DNA of 64,000 bases from Puccinia triticina (taxonomy: Eukaryota > Basidiomycota > Pucciniomycetes > Pucciniales > Pucciniaceae), in assembly GCF_026914185.1 (NCBI RefSeq), contig NC_070567.1, positions 2,382,001 through 2,446,000 of the forward strand, in the 5' to 3' direction. Both the position numbers and the translations under genes were made by a program. Shown piece after piece: positions 33,742 to 46,104 of the stretch. Positions within the stretch are counted from its first letter, which is position 1, and each line of letters starts with the position of its first letter. The notes under the pieces were generated by a model. That model saw only the letters and a program-made list of their open reading frames with translations. It was not told the DNA's origin and did no database searches.

Positions 33742-36700
33742 CTATCCAGTCCTGAACTCGCTTTGTTCGCCAAAATCTTCTGCATATTCCTCACTATTGC
33801 TAGTACTAGAACTACTACCTGTATCTTTGTTTGTACCCTCCTCATCTACTTCATCCTCCTTACTTGTGCTGCTAATTTTGTCGGTATGTTCATGTGTGCC
33901 TTCTTCATCCTCTTCCTCGTCTTCTTCTGTAATAGGTGCTGCCCGGACATAATAACGCTTGATATGGTTGGCAGGGTACCGGCGACTTAGCCTGGTTCCA
34001 TCCAGTTCTTTGAGTTTGTATGGACCATTTTTAATTTGGTGTATTACCCTATATGGACCATTCCACCTGTTCTTAAAAAGTAGGCCCCATTGATTTTCCA
34101 ATGATTTGTTATAAACTAACACCAAATCTCCTGGCTTTCAAGGTGCTCTCATGCGATGAGCCAATCTCTGGTCCCAGTACTTCACAGATTGCTTCCTAGC
34201 TTGGTACAACCTTTCCGTTGCTTCACTAATGTTCTCTTCTCTTTGTGCCAGTTGTTCTGCTCTTGCTGCTAACAAATCACTAGTTGTTCTGAACTTGTCC
34301 CATTCTACCGTTAAGTAACTCCTGAGTTCTATATCAATAGGCAAGACTGCTGGCTGTCCAAACTGCAGTTCAAATGGTGTGAAGCCGGTTGTCCTCTTTG
34401 TTGATATTCGATCCGCCAGGGTGACCAGGGGCAAATACTCTTTCCACTTGCTTCCATTTTCCCCGCATAATTTAATAAGTGCATCTTTAATCTCTTTGTG
34501 CCCCCTTTCAATCATTCCTTGAGCCTCCGGGTAATAGGGTGTTACTGTTCTTAGTTTTGTTCCTACTTTCTTCATTGCGCTTTGAAGTTCCTTTTTAAAT
34601 TCAGCGCCTCCATCTACAGTCACCTCTTTTGGAACTCCATACCGACAAACCCATTCTGAGACAAACCAATCAGCTATAGTTTTTGATTTTAGATTAGTCA
34701 ATCCTGTAGTCTCTGCCCATCCCGAAAAGTCATCCCTGGCGATTATGATATGTTTCCATTTTCCTGCTTTAACATGTACTGCATCCATGCTGACCCGCTC
34801 AAACAAGGTTGATGTGGATGTTGCTTGACCAATTTCCTTAGGAAGATTTTTGCTTCTCTTTTGACATGGCTCACACAATTGAACCCAATTTCGTATCATC
34901 TTCTTCATCCCTTCCCACCAAAATCGTAATTTTATCCGTTTATATGTTTCCGCAATCCCTCTATGACCAAGTTCCTCGTGTAATGCTCTCATCACCCGTT
35001 GTTGATTTTTAGGATTTCATATCACAACTTGTGCATGTGGTAATGCTCTTTTCTTTAATTGATTCTCTTCAAGAAAGTAGTTATGTGACCGCCGCTTAAT
35101 TTTCTGAAACTCCTGGTCTGAACAGTTTGGAGGTCGTCGTAAGTCCTGCAGATATAAAGCTATCTTATTCCAGATACCGCACTGACTGTTGTCTACATCT
35201 GCAACTTTTATAAACGACACATTTAGCGGCTTAACACCCAGTCCTGGGTGTGGTTTAACCCATTCTTCATCCTTGTCAAAATCTTTCCCTTCCTCTTCAT
35301 CATCCAATGGGCGTCTTGACAGACTGTCAGGCATTGTGAAAGTTTTTCCCGGCTTGTGGACTAAATCAAAAGAAAAGAGTTGAATGAATGCTACCCATCT
35401 CGTCATTGGTGCGCAGGGCAATCTTGGTGTGTTGATCATTTCTATTAATGCTTTTGCGTCCACTTGTAACTCAAAATGTTGCCCCCATAATGTTGTTTGA
35501 AGTTTCTTTAGGATTTTGGTTACTCCACATAATTCCAGTTTTGATTGAGCATATCCTGATTCTGTCCTTGAAAATCCCACCGATTCGTATAACACAGGTC
35601 GATCTTTGCTGTCTTTGTCTTTTTGCATAAGCACTGCCCCGGCTGCAATGTAGCTTGAGTCTACCGCCAGAGTGATTTTTCACGCATCCTTCTCATAGTT
35701 TAGTTTGTGCAATACTATCTCTTCTCCAATTATTTCTTTTAAACATTGGAAGGTTTCTTCACATTCTTTTGTCCATTCATATTCTACATGCAGTCGTGTC
35801 AACCTCCTCAGTGGTGCCGCCAGCGCAGAAAAATTTTGGATGAACATCCTAACGTAAACACATATTCCCAGAAAGCTTTGGACATCCTTCTTATTTACCG
35901 GCCTTGGCCAACTTTGGATTTTGTTAACTTTCTTCTTTGCCACCAGTTGGCCATCATGTGACACCACATGACCAACTATATCTAAAGCAGGTACACAGCA
36001 AGCAAATTTTTCGCCAGAAATTGTAAGACCAGCTTCCCCGATACAAAACAAGACCCTTTCCAAAGTGACTGCGTATTCCCATACAAACTTCCTAATTCCT
36101 GGATTCTCCGCAATTGTTTCATTATTGTACGTGGATCGTGGCCCCTTGATCCCTCCATTGTCAACAAATATACCCACATTCTCCGGAATCTCTTCTTGTA
36201 ATATCCATATCATTTGAGCTTGGTAAACAGCAACTGAATTAGTAGCGCCTTGGGGTAATTGTGTCAACTGGAGCCTCCCTAGTACTGTTTCAAAATTAGT
36301 AAGAGGTCTTGACACTGGTGCGAGTTCTCTTTCATCATATCCTCCCATGATATCCCCCAGTCCATAACACGCTCTCCCAGAAAAGGATTCAACAAATTCC
36401 TCAATTTTTGGAGGTAATCCTGCATCCTTAATAGTCACCTTATGCAATGGCTGAAGGTCGTGTACAATCCGGAGTTTTCCATTGGATTTTGTAACACAAA
36501 AGACCGGACTTGAGTAACTTGATGTTGACTGCTCGTAAAGGCCTGTCGCAATTCTTTCCCTGACTAGATTTACAAACTCTGGTAGGATAGGTTTAGGTAT
36601 TGGGATGGGCTTTTTCTGCCAGGGTTCATGCGCTACCACCGGTATTTGATATGGCTGCCCATAGCTATGTTTCAGGATACCTCGTTCCTCCTCACAAAAA

Positions 36701-36987
36701 GCTATTGATTTTTCTCGTATAACAATGACGTGTTTTAATAATTTAATTTCCTCTTCCATGAGCCATTTAGCTGGGCCGAAGTTTACCACTTTCAATCTTT
36801 CTTCTGTTATTTGTGCCGTGGGGGCAAATTCTGGTGGGTGTGGTGTCAGCGGTGTTTTATAAGGATCCCTTGAAAGCGGAGGTCTCTGTAATGGGGGGTT
36901 GATATCTTGGGGCATAGGCTGATTTACTGGCCTAATTTTCTTGTCTATTGTTTTATATTTGGCAGCGTGCGCTGATAATTCTGCCAT
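33742..36987 (-). pseudogene. pol: Gypsy-2 pol: RT, RNase H, integrase with three stops
   Basis: One frame runs from ATG (36987-36985, MAELSAHAAKYKTIDKKIRP), with TGA stops at 35680, 35017 and 34138. RT has LRIVHDLQPLHKVTIKDAGL and LPQGATNSVAVYQ. Its active site is VGIFVDNGG, where the second Asp has become Asn. RNase H has SYIAAGAVLMQ. Integrase has LGHRGIAETYKRIKLRFWW, MDAVHVKAG, TVDGGAEFK and PEAQGMIERGHKE. The C-terminus is acidic (EEDEEEDEEGTHEH), as in Gypsy-1. Sequence upstream of the ATG in the open frame belongs to the inserted MITE. Confidence 0.88.
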
Positions 36988-36988
36988 G

Positions 36989-37883
36989 CACTGCAAGAAA
37001 AACTCTAGAAACTGCCTGCAGTTGAGATGCAAGAGCTCAAAGCAAGCTGTGCCTCATGCAAGAATCAAGCACTGGTTGATTCCATGCACATCACATAATT
37101 TATGCAAGAGTGAGTCTGATGTACAAAAAACTGAGTGCATGCAGGCTCCAAAATACTGAGTTGATACCTGTGCAAATTCCCCTTTCATGTGAAAATTCCC
37201 CTTTCATGTGCACATACCCCTTTCATGTGCACATGTCCCTTTTTTATGCGTTCACCCCTTTCATAATGTGTCCATACCCCTTTATGTGCACATACCCCTT
37301 TCATGTGTGTGTATCCCTTTCATGTGCATGTATCCCTTTCACAATGTGTACATACCCTTTTCATCATGCATTCATGACCCTTTGATGTTTAAATGTCCCC
37401 TTTCAGTTTTTTACATCCCTTTCAATACCCCTTTCATCATTCAGGTGATGTTTACATATCCCTTTCATGTGCAAAGACCCCTTACTGCACATACCCCTTT
37501 CATGCATACATACCCCTTTAATCATTTGTGTCTTTTATGTGTTAATACACCTTATCATATTTCCCTTTCATGCATACATATTCCTTTCATATGTAGATAT
37601 CCCTTGCATGTGTACATACCCCTTTTATGCTATTCTGGCTGGATTCAATGGCAGATGGAGTGTTTACTAAAAGCAAATAAAAGGTTGCTCAGGGGTATGC
37701 TCATTTGCAAGGTTGAACATTTGCCTCAGCCTACTGCATGTTCAGCATTGAGATGCTGAACAAGGTACACACTCAAGGTGAGCCAGCATGGAATTTGGGT
37801 GCTTAACTCCAGATTGAGCTGAGGCTTGATTCAAGCTTGCTGCATCTCAACTGCAAGCAGTTTCTAGAGTTTTTCTTGCAGTG
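36989..37883. mobile_element. CACTG-ended TIR element (MITE), 895 bp, TSD ATG
   Basis: The terminal inverted repeats begin CACTGCAAGAAAAACTCTAG and continue for about 45 bp with one mismatch. The flanks are ATG (36986-36988 and 37884-37886). CACTG ends with a 3-bp TSD fit the CACTA/EnSpm superfamily. There is no transposase. Most of the interior is a minisatellite. It sits two bases beyond the Gypsy-2 pol start codon. Confidence 0.8.
37165..37635. repeat. Minisatellite 'cccctttcatgtgcacata' inside the MITE
   Basis: About 25 degenerate copies of a 16-20 bp unit built on 'ccctttcat' followed by TG/CA-rich sequence. Open frames through it, with FHVHMSL- or CAHVPF-type repeats, are an effect of the repeat and not genes. 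Confidence 0.8.
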
Positions 37884-37886
37884 ATG

Positions 37887-38788
37887 GTGTGTATGGTATA
37901 TCAATTTTTGATGAAAGTTTTTGTAGTTATAGTCTTGATTCAGCTGAAAGGCTGGTTTGCAGTTTTTGGTCATACAGGACCATAAAAAATCCTAACCCCA
38001 TGGTTTCTTTTCTTTTTCTTTTCTCTGCTTCCAATCAAAACTTGTGACTTAACCTGCGCCGCGCGCCCGGATCCTCTTGTGTGCAGCTTTCACAGAGATG
38101 AGGTGTCAAGCGAGCTGCGTCGGCCCGTCGGCGTAAGCCCGCTCCAAGCTCCACAAGCCCGCCCAATCTCTCTCCGCCGCTGTGCCCTCTCTCCGCCGGC
38201 CGAAACTGCGAAGCCGAGGCTCTCTAGTACTTGCATCGCTTCCAGCTTTCCGTTGCTGTTTTTGGTAGATATTGACGCTGTGCTCGCCTTGTTTCTCATG
38301 TTGCTAATGTTACTTTCCTTTGTTCTTTCTCAGGCTCCGATCGGTTTAGCTAATGTCGAATGTATTCTTGCATGTCATATGAATTAACGGCCTCGATAAT
38401 CATGCGACTTCTCCAGGTCCTCGGTGAGTTCCTCCTGGTTCTGCTGCTACTTGGCAGAGCTACCTCCTGATGTCTTGATTCTGAACCACCATACGACATG
38501 GCACAAACGGTTAACGGCCCCTCCACTCGACCTTCTACCTCCTTTGGTTGTTCGCTCCCTCGGCTCTGCCTGATCACGTACGTTCACGCCTTCTGGGACC
38601 GACTGTTGGTTCCACCGCGTGCTAATTCAACCATCCTCCTGTACGAACTCTGAACAACGTCGCCTCCAAACTTCTGCTACCGGTGTGCCCCACCCGACTA
38701 GTTGTTGCCTACCCTGCTGTCCAGCTGGACATAAAAGCAACCCTGGTGCGCTGGTTCTTCCCTCTTCACTCCGCTATCGCTTCACAAG
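37887..38788. other. Gypsy-2 spacer upstream of the antisense gene
   Basis: Likely promoter side of the plus-strand gene. A TATA-like 'acataaaagc' lies near 38729, about 60 bp before the ATG. From about 38050 the sequence turns markedly GC-richer than the AT-rich part before it. No coding frame is supported. Confidence 0.4.
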
Positions 38789-39768
38789 ATGGCTGACCAC
38801 CCTGAACACTATATTATCTCCTCTGATGACTCCGCGTCGAACATCTCTCTTGATGCTCCTCATGTCGCGGACACCCCATCCCCAGTATCTGATGATGACG
38901 ATCCGTATTCCTACCATAACGTTTTTATGGCCTTGTCCGACGAGGCCAGCGACAAAGATATCCGCTCTGATGATGATGATCAAGGTACGCTGTGATTTTA
39001 TCTTTGTACCTGTTGTGTCAGCTGTTGAGTCTTTGCATTTCCATACATAGACCTCGATGTCCTGGCCGCCCATGCAGCAATTAACGACCACTTTAATAAT
39101 CTTGACTCAGACATGCTAGAGTCTAGTGACCAGGATGTTGACAAATCTGATAGCGGCGCTTCCGAACAATCTGACATCCCGGGTAGGTTTCCTATCTTAG
39201 ACTATCCCCTGATACGCATGCGTTGCTTATCTATAATCTGCTATATCCCTTCTTTCATTTGACGTCAGTTCCTCCCCTCGACAAGACGCGCGACTCCTCC
39301 CCGGATGTCCAACCTTATCAAACTTATCCGGGGTCTCCCCGCGGGTTCCCGCGTTATAATTATGCAGATTTCACTGTAGAGACGCTGGTAGATCCCCGCC
39401 TCCGTTACAACCCTTTTTGTTTATTTCCGCGACATCAGCTTCCCACCTTCCCCCCGGCGAGACCCCCCATGTTACCTCACCAAATGTTTGAGGCATCCTT
39501 ACGTGATTTAACTATCCGCCTTGACAATCTTTTAACTCGCACTGCTCAAGGACATACCGTCTATAATGAACTTAACTCTGTTGAGTTCATTTTGAACGCT
39601 GCCAATGACTGGTATTATGTATACCAAGCTTTTGAGTTTGTTTGTTTTTTTTTTTTTTTTTTTTTTTTTTTTGTTAAGTGGAATGTTGACTTTGGTTTTA
39701 CCCTTTCTTTTACTCCTTTAGAAATGGTGTTGATAATTAAAAAAAAACCCTGTTCCCCGTCTGGCTAG
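38789..39768 (+). CDS. Antisense three-exon gene inside Gypsy-2 (275 aa, unknown)
   Basis: Exons are 38789-38984, 39051-39182 and 39269-39768. Introns are 66 bp (GTACGC...ACATAG) and 86 bp (GTAGGT...CGTCAG). Both junctions are phase 1 on each side, and the total is 828 nt including the stop. The N-terminus is very acidic and Ser-rich (MADHPEHYIISSDDSASN, IRSDDDDQ, DKSDSGASEQSDIP). The middle is Pro/aromatic-rich (QPYQTYPGSPRGFPRYNYAD). The C-terminus is helical, LRDLTIRLDNLLTRTAQGH then FILNAANDWY. After that the frame runs through a T tract of about 30 bases (39642-39672), so the true C-terminus is uncertain. It is opposite to Gypsy-2 and lies in the same protease/RT spacer as the Gypsy-1 antisense gene. 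No domain is recognised. Confidence 0.65.
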
Positions 39769-41141
39769 AAATCTTGTGGAAACAAAAAAAACTATCAGCT
39801 TTCTACTTATAAATGTTAGTGTTAGCTAAAAAAAACCCCTGTCAGCAACAATGGCTTCTGCTACCATTGTACTGGTATATTCTTTCCTCTCTCTGGTTAT
39901 TGATTACCTATATAGAAACTGAACCTCAGAGAAAAAAAATAAAATGAAATTGCTGTATCCCAATCAGAGATTTCCCAGTTTCTGGAAAAATTTCTGCAGC
40001 ATTTCCCCCCGCTGAAGGCTTCCATAGCAAGCCTGAAACTCCGGAGCCTTGCTCCATCTCCTCACATCAAGAGCCTGTATTTATACCTTTCAGAACACAC
40101 CGCCGCCGCACACGTTATTGTTCCGTCACTCCTATTGTGTACCTCTCAGACTATTGTTCATGTTTATTGTTCTCTATATTCACATTATTGTTTGATTATT
40201 GTTCATCTTCACAATGCCCCGATCTGATTCGGACACAAAATTGTGTCTTCTATCACACATTTTACCTGATTTATAGTTTTCCAAGTCCTCTTCTAATCGC
40301 TATTCCCTGATGCAACATTTCCGCAACGCTAAAAAATCTACTCCTTTCCTTTCCCGGTCTCCGAAGGTACCTCATATTGATAAAAACAACAGGTTGCACA
40401 TCCCTCATCCGGACATTTGAACCTCTCACGCTTATGATTCCAGCTCGCCACAGCAATTCGACGCCTCCCAAATCATTCTCCTCCCTGAAAAAGCGGTATC
40501 GGAACTCTTGCAAGCCATGCTCAAGTTTCCTCGGCTCTATATCTTCTCCTCTTTACAATTCCTGCCAATCATAGTAATTCCTTTGTTCCTACTTCATAAC
40601 GTCCCTCATTCAAGACCGGGACTGGAAACTATTTTCCACGGCTTCTTCCTCCAAATCTCCCGTGCCGTTCCCAATTCTCTCTCTTGCCAATCTATTCCAG
40701 CCCCTCCACACCTTAATCTTGAAAACTCTCTAAGCTCCTCCTCTCCCGACATCAATACCAATAGTGCAATGAGCTCTATTGCAACCTGCAACAACAGCTC
40801 ACCTCTTCCATCGCAATTCCTCACACAGATATGGAGATTCCACCCATTACCATTACAGCTTTCCGGCTGTTTTATCTGGTGAGGTTATCACTCATCAAAG
40901 CTCTGCGGAATCATTTGATTCGCATTTGTCAAGTATTCCTGCTCTGGCTCTACATATTTTACTGTTGTGCCGCGGCGCAGCCGCGATTTCCCTAGTCCCT
41001 TCTTAATGGAGAGTGACGTTAGTATACAAGTGCTGTCTCAATACCTTTGAGAGCCACAGAAAAATTCTGGTATAGTAATCCCGAAATAGTTGAAAGAGAT
41101 GATAAGCAAAGAAAATACTTGGGTGAATTTGGGTGCATTTT
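39769..41141. other. Gypsy-2 spacer downstream of the antisense gene
   Basis: About 1.4 kb without a supported gene. Open frames at 40508-40882 and 40271-40513 lack features and overlap on opposite strands. A possible polyadenylation word 'aaaataaaat' lies near 39935. A small palindrome 'gccgcggcgcagccgc' lies near 40969. Confidence 0.35.
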
Positions 41142-44100
41142 TCAGATGAAGACCCGCGCCCTGCCATACAAGGCGTTAACTTGGTATTGAGGATTCTTTA
41201 ACACATGTTTTTTATACCACTTCTTCGCGCCCCCACCATACAACTTGTACCGGATAGCCAAGCTGACCGGCCCGTATCTTGATCTCCAGGGACCAACCTT
41301 CAAGTATTGTGCTCCGCCTTTTGATGTCAGAATTTGCAGAAAATCTAAAGGATCTAACCCGCCTCCGGGCAATTCCTTCAACCAGGCGGGTAGTCTTTTA
41401 AAGACCCTTTGCTGCCCGTACCACGTGAAAACTTCCTTGAATCGTGGCTTTATTCGTGTTTCTGCTATGTAGCAGCCCCAAGCGTCCTCTTCCGGGTCCA
41501 GATTTGTTCCCCACTCTACTGAGTTAATCTGATGATAAGTGTTCCAAGAGCTGTCATCCAGCTGTGCTGCTCCAAGCTCCAATGCCCAATCCACTGGTTC
41601 TGGTAATGTTATGTTCCACATATCCCCATCCATCATTTCAAAGGGAAGCAATGACTGATAATGCTCCATTCGACTTTGCATAGATTCCTCCTCATTTTTC
41701 GGTTCCTCTGCCTCCCAGTTTGTTACTTGTAACGCACAAACTTGTCTTAACTTGGGTGGCTCCTTGTGCCATCCGGGAGCATTTGGTAAACATATAGGGA
41801 TGCAAAGCCTTCGTTGTTCTGAGTCCATAAAGCTTAAGATTTCTCCCTTCTGGTTGGAGAGCTCCAGTCTGATGTTATGATCCGCTAGAAAAGGCCTTCC
41901 TAACACGGTATGCACCAAACCTTTGACATTAAAGAAGTTTGCCAAGTGCACATATCCTGGAAATACCGTTACAGGTATATTTTCCGCGATTCCAATGATT
42001 GGTGTGAAATGCCCTCCTATTCCTCGTAATCGCATAAATACTTCCGTAGTTAAAAGGCCTAGCTGGTCTGCAAGATGGTCAGGAATAATATTCATCTCTG
42101 CACCAGTATCAACTGAAGTTCTGATTTTCCGGTTGTTAATGGACATGTCCACCATGCCGACGGGACAAGCATACGTGAGCCTTGAGTCTTTATCATCCTC
42201 TTCCATTTCCAAACTTGTGGAACCATTAAATTTGACGTTGTTTACCCCCTTCTCTGCTGGGTCCGCTTGACCTTCACCAAGCGTTTTGAGAAAGTGAGGG
42301 GCAATCTTCAAAATCTCCTCCAGTGTAAGCGTGTACGTCTGACAAAATAATTTGTTTCGGATTGACCTGTCCATTTGTAGTTCTGGTTGCTCTCTTGGGC
42401 TTTCTGGCCGGAGATTCTTGGTCTTTGCCAATGGTTCTGTGACTGGTTTAGACCTGACAGGGACAATGACACTCTCATCCTTGTTTTCCTCCATCCACAA
42501 TCCAGGAAAGCTTTTCCGCCTACTGGGTTCTTTTTGAGCTTCTTGCGCTTTGGCTTTGGGTTGACTTTCCCTCTCTGCATCCTTGTTTTCAACAGGCTGG
42601 CTTCCAGAAGTCCCATTTTTTTCCTGTAGTTGCTGTGACTTCCGGAGGCCAAATCCTAAATTATTCTCCAGATCGTCCTCCCCCACATTAAACTGTGGTG
42701 GAAACCATGATCCCCATTCTTTGACTTCCGCTATTGCTGAGGTTGCCGCCTTCTCTCCCTTACCTGTCTCTGAAGAAGGTTTCTTCTGTTCTTCCTCGAA
42801 CCGCCTGACCAAATCCCTCACTGAGGAGTCTTTATCCATTATTATTGGCTAGTTGTTGGGATAGTAGTATGTTCCTTGGTGTTTGTATACATTCCGAACT
42901 TTCAGGTCTTGCTGAAGGTATTCACACTGAGTTACCAAGTGTTTTTCTTTACAATAAAAACACTCTAAAGGACCCAATCTTGCCCTCCCTTCGGGAAGTC
43001 CTGGTGATGATGGTCTGCCAAAATGTGGAGGAACTTGCCGCTTCTGGTTCTCCAATGCTATGGTTAACTTTGTAATTTTCTCCTCAAGTTCTTCTCTGGA
43101 GGAGGAGGGCTCCTGTATTTTTACCGTCTTTTTTGCATTGTCTTTGGGAACCGATGCCTCATTGTCGCCGTCAAAATCCACAATAACCAGTGCTAGTTCC
43201 ACATAGTGCTTAAGGGTTTTTAGGTTTGGAACAATATTCCTCCCATCTTTTGTTGTATGCAGCTCCTTTGCGTGGGCTAACTCCTTAGTAACCTCCTTCT
43301 TCAGCTCTGTGGAAAGTGCCTTCCATAAGGGGTCCCCACTTTCCAAGTTCAGGTTTCTATATTCCATCCTTGTAAAGTAGTCCATGATTTCTTCGTAAGT
43401 GCCAATAAATTTCTTATACTCTTGTCGGGTACTGATTCCGCCATTTGCTTGAGCCATCTGCACCAGTGTTGGTATTGCGTCCTCCTTATAGCCTCTTAAT
43501 GGAGTAGCCCGACCCCATTTCCTAATCATTTCCTTCTTGAGGAGTTCCCAGTCACCACTCTCATGTCCTTCCATCTGTTCAATGGTTTCGCTGATTTTTT
43601 GGTTATGAATTATCAATGGTAGCTGGACTGCAACATCTATCCCTCCTGCTTTTTGTAGAAAGGCCACCTTCTCTACCCGCTTGATAAATAATTCAACCTC
43701 GGTACCATCAAATTGTAAGTTGGTCTTTTTGGTGTCCAGGACCACTCCTTTCTGCTCGTTTGGGAGACTGATATCAAATCTTTGCCTGGACTGCTCAATT
43801 GCTGGGGACTGAGCAACCGAATTCAAAACAGAGTTGAATCCTGCCCCAATGGTAGTGTCCCCTCCTGGGGTTCCCCTAGTGTACGGTGTCGAAGTTACAA
43901 ATCGCAAAGCTGTCGGTCTGTGCACCGGTGTCTCCGGTAAAGGTACATTTCGTGGGGCTCTGTCCTGTCCAAGAAGAGTCTGTACCAGATCTCTTAACTC
44001 AGCTACCGAATTTTCCATCCTCGAAATCTGCTCCCTTTGCTCTTGAATTATATTTGACTGATCCATAGTTGATTCTTTGTGATTAGACATGTTGATACTC

Positions 44101-44354
44101 TGCTTCTGATCCTGTTCAATCTTCTCCACGACCTCCTCAAGTGATTCGATTTCTTGTTCCGTAAGACTGCCGTTGAACCAAATCCTTCTCTGTTTGCTTG
44201 CTGTGTTCCTTCTGTCGCCAATGGCAGACTGGCCGTAATGCTGCTCGCTTGAATGTGCTGGAGGGGAATCTTCCTGATTCTGATCCAGGATGTGAGTTGT
44301 TTCTGCTGGGGTTTTTTTAATCTGTTGCTGATCTTTCTGAAAGTTGACAGCCAC
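41142..44354 (-). pseudogene. gag: Gypsy-2 gag and protease, one in-frame TAG
   Basis: A single frame is broken only by a TAG at 42851-42849, between NN and PIIMDKDSS. Gag has EQREQISRMENSVAEL coiled coil, VVLDTKKTNLQFDGTEVELF, WELLKKEMIRKWGRA and the knuckle CFYCKEKHLVTQC (C-x2-C with a shortened spacing to the last Cys). The protease has RTSVDTGAEMNIIPDHLA, GIGGHFTPIIGIAENIP and VLGRPFLADHNIRLELS. The shared block RLCIPICLPNAPGWHKEPP comes next. About 210 further residues are unlike Gypsy-1 in sequence but again rich in Trp (PEPVDWALELG, FTWYGQQRVFKRLPAWL). The frame is open from the PBS, and the first ATG is near 44092 (MSNHKESTMDQSN). Confidence 0.88.
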
Positions 44355-44369
44355 TGTTGGGACACCAGA

Positions 44370-45423
44370 TGTGAGAACTCCTTTGGGATGGGTTGGCAGT
44401 CCTTTGAGGGGGAAATAACAATATGATATTCCAGCTAAGTAATACTACTGTTACGGGTGGTTTGAAAGACCTGCCCCTCTATTATACTACAGAATTCTGA
44501 CAACAAATTTATTTATTGTTGTGGCGTGACTTTTATGACGGAGAAAACTTGTATGTAGTAGTCTCTATCAGACCTAGATCAGTTTTAACAAGTACAAGAT
44601 GCGTATACAACCTCTATATGGCAAGATGGGCAAAGAATATAATCAAGTGAGAATATGTTTTGTTGGGGTTTTGATGGTTTCAGCAGAGGGAAGTGATGAT
44701 GGAGTGTGGTATGAGATTTCTATGTTAATGTATGATTACTGTGTCTTCCGTGATGATGGCAAAAATGATGACTGGTGACCACTGAGCTGGGGTGCCTGGG
44801 TGATGCTGGAAAAATGGTGGGAGGAGGGCCTCCTTATATATTCTTTTCTGAGTTATTTTTGCTGGTGAGGGCTGCACTCGAGGCATTTCTGCTGGTGGTG
44901 ACCCTGTGGATTGCACTGCCTTCTGCAAGGGGTGCATAACTTAAACTGATGTTCTGCATGACAATGTGTGATTTGTACTTTTTAAGGCAACGGCCGCATA
45001 GGTTGGTTGCACTGCCAAAGTGGAGGCTTTCTGACCGCATGCATCAATGTAAGGTCCGCGCAAATCTGTTGAGTTGTTGAGTGGAGGCCTAGTTAATGCA
45101 GTCTCCAACGCGCAGGTTGCGTGAGGTGATCTGTAGCTAATAGTGGAGGCCTGCCTAACTAGTAAATCTAACTATACTCTTCTCTATATGCATGCTTTTT
45201 ATGATTTATATGACTTTCCACCTGGGTATGGCCTGTACTAAACCTATAATTGTAACTAACTTTTATACTAAAAGAGCTAGCTGGGTAGTTGAAGTGAGTG
45301 ACTAGGGTTAAGTTTGTATGTAGAATCTATTTCTCTAGTAATATTCTATCATATGCAAGTATTTTAGGCTGTGAGTTGAGGTTTTGGCAGTTTTGTTGTG
45401 CGCAACAGATCTGGATCACCACA
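44370..45423 (-). repeat. Gypsy-2 5' LTR, 1,054 bp
   Basis: Nearly identical to 32002-33055. The PBS follows on the minus strand. The TATA word (minus 'tatataagga', 44840-44831) is preceded on the element strand by 'agcagaaatgcctc', close to 'agcagaaatccctca' of Gypsy-1. Confidence 0.93.
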
Positions 45424-45599
45424 GCGTCCTGAATGTAAAAATATTCCTTGGACCAAGGAAGAGCTACACTCAACAATGAGAAGAATGAACAGGAGTGGTC
45501 AGAGTAGTAGAAATCTAGATCACTCCTGTCCGAACTAGCTATGTCCCCGGCCGAGAAGCCGCAAGGAATTTGTAATAGGAACAGCGACCCGACCAGTTG

Positions 45600-45640
45600 C
45601 CGCAAGATTATATAAAGGAAGGCTTCTGAGTGAGTAGAAG
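45600..45640 (+). promoter_or_regulatory. TATA-like core promoter of the Gypsy-4 LTR
   Basis: 'gattatataaaggaaggc' (near 45607) has the spacing and TATAAAGG form seen in the other LTR promoters here. It lies roughly in the middle of the reconstructed Gypsy-4 LTR. Confidence 0.4.
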
Positions 45641-46104
45641 CCTCCCCAGATTCATACCAACCACTTCGCGAACACCACCAGCCTCGCTCTTGTCTAGCCA
45701 ACCTGTCCGCCAGCCTGCCCGTCTTTTGGACTTCGGTTTGTTTTTTGAGTTGCTTGTTTTTGTTGTGGACTTCCTCAACAAGTAAGTCCACTGTTTTCCT
45801 TTCTCTATTGGGATTCTATCCCTACTATCTCCTGGGAAACGTTTTAAACGTTCAAAAAACACCCTTAACTGGGCCCCAGACGTCACAGGTTCTAAAAGAA
45901 CCCCTGCGCATCTCGTGCACAGGACCTGTAAGATTTTCGGAGGGCACTTAAATACCCCAGGCGCTCCTGGCCCCTCTGTTAAATCCCTTTTTGGGTTCAT
46001 TAAAAATAACTTTAAAGTCATTTTGCACTTGTTACCGCGCTTTTACCGCGCGCACCACCGCACCGCTGCGCAGTCACCGGTGTAGCTAGAAGAATACATA
46101 TATT

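Larger units (their letters stand above)
32002..45423 (-). mobile_element. Gypsy-2: Ty3/Gypsy, 12.5 kb net, 1,054-bp LTRs
   Basis: LTRs are 32002-33055 and 44370-45423, both 1,054 bp, and I noted only about three differences (32230, 32362, 32910). On the element strand the flanks are ACGC (5') and ATGC (3'), one transition apart. The architecture matches Gypsy-1: gag, protease plus extra domain, spacer with an opposite-strand spliced gene, RT-RH-INT. Lesions are one TAG between gag and protease, three TGA stops in pol, Asp to Asn in the RT active site, and a MITE at the pol start. Proteins align with Gypsy-1 over most of their length, but the LTRs are largely unrelated apart from ends and promoter words. 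Confidence 0.93.

Noticed and set aside
37110..37759. 183-codon frame with repeating Phe/His/Pro peptides
   Set aside because: It is the translated minisatellite of the MITE.
39223..39268. An upstream start extending exon 3 of the Gypsy-2 antisense gene
   Set aside because: It lies in the intron; the splice phases at 39182/39269 explain the reading better and there is no ATG at that point.
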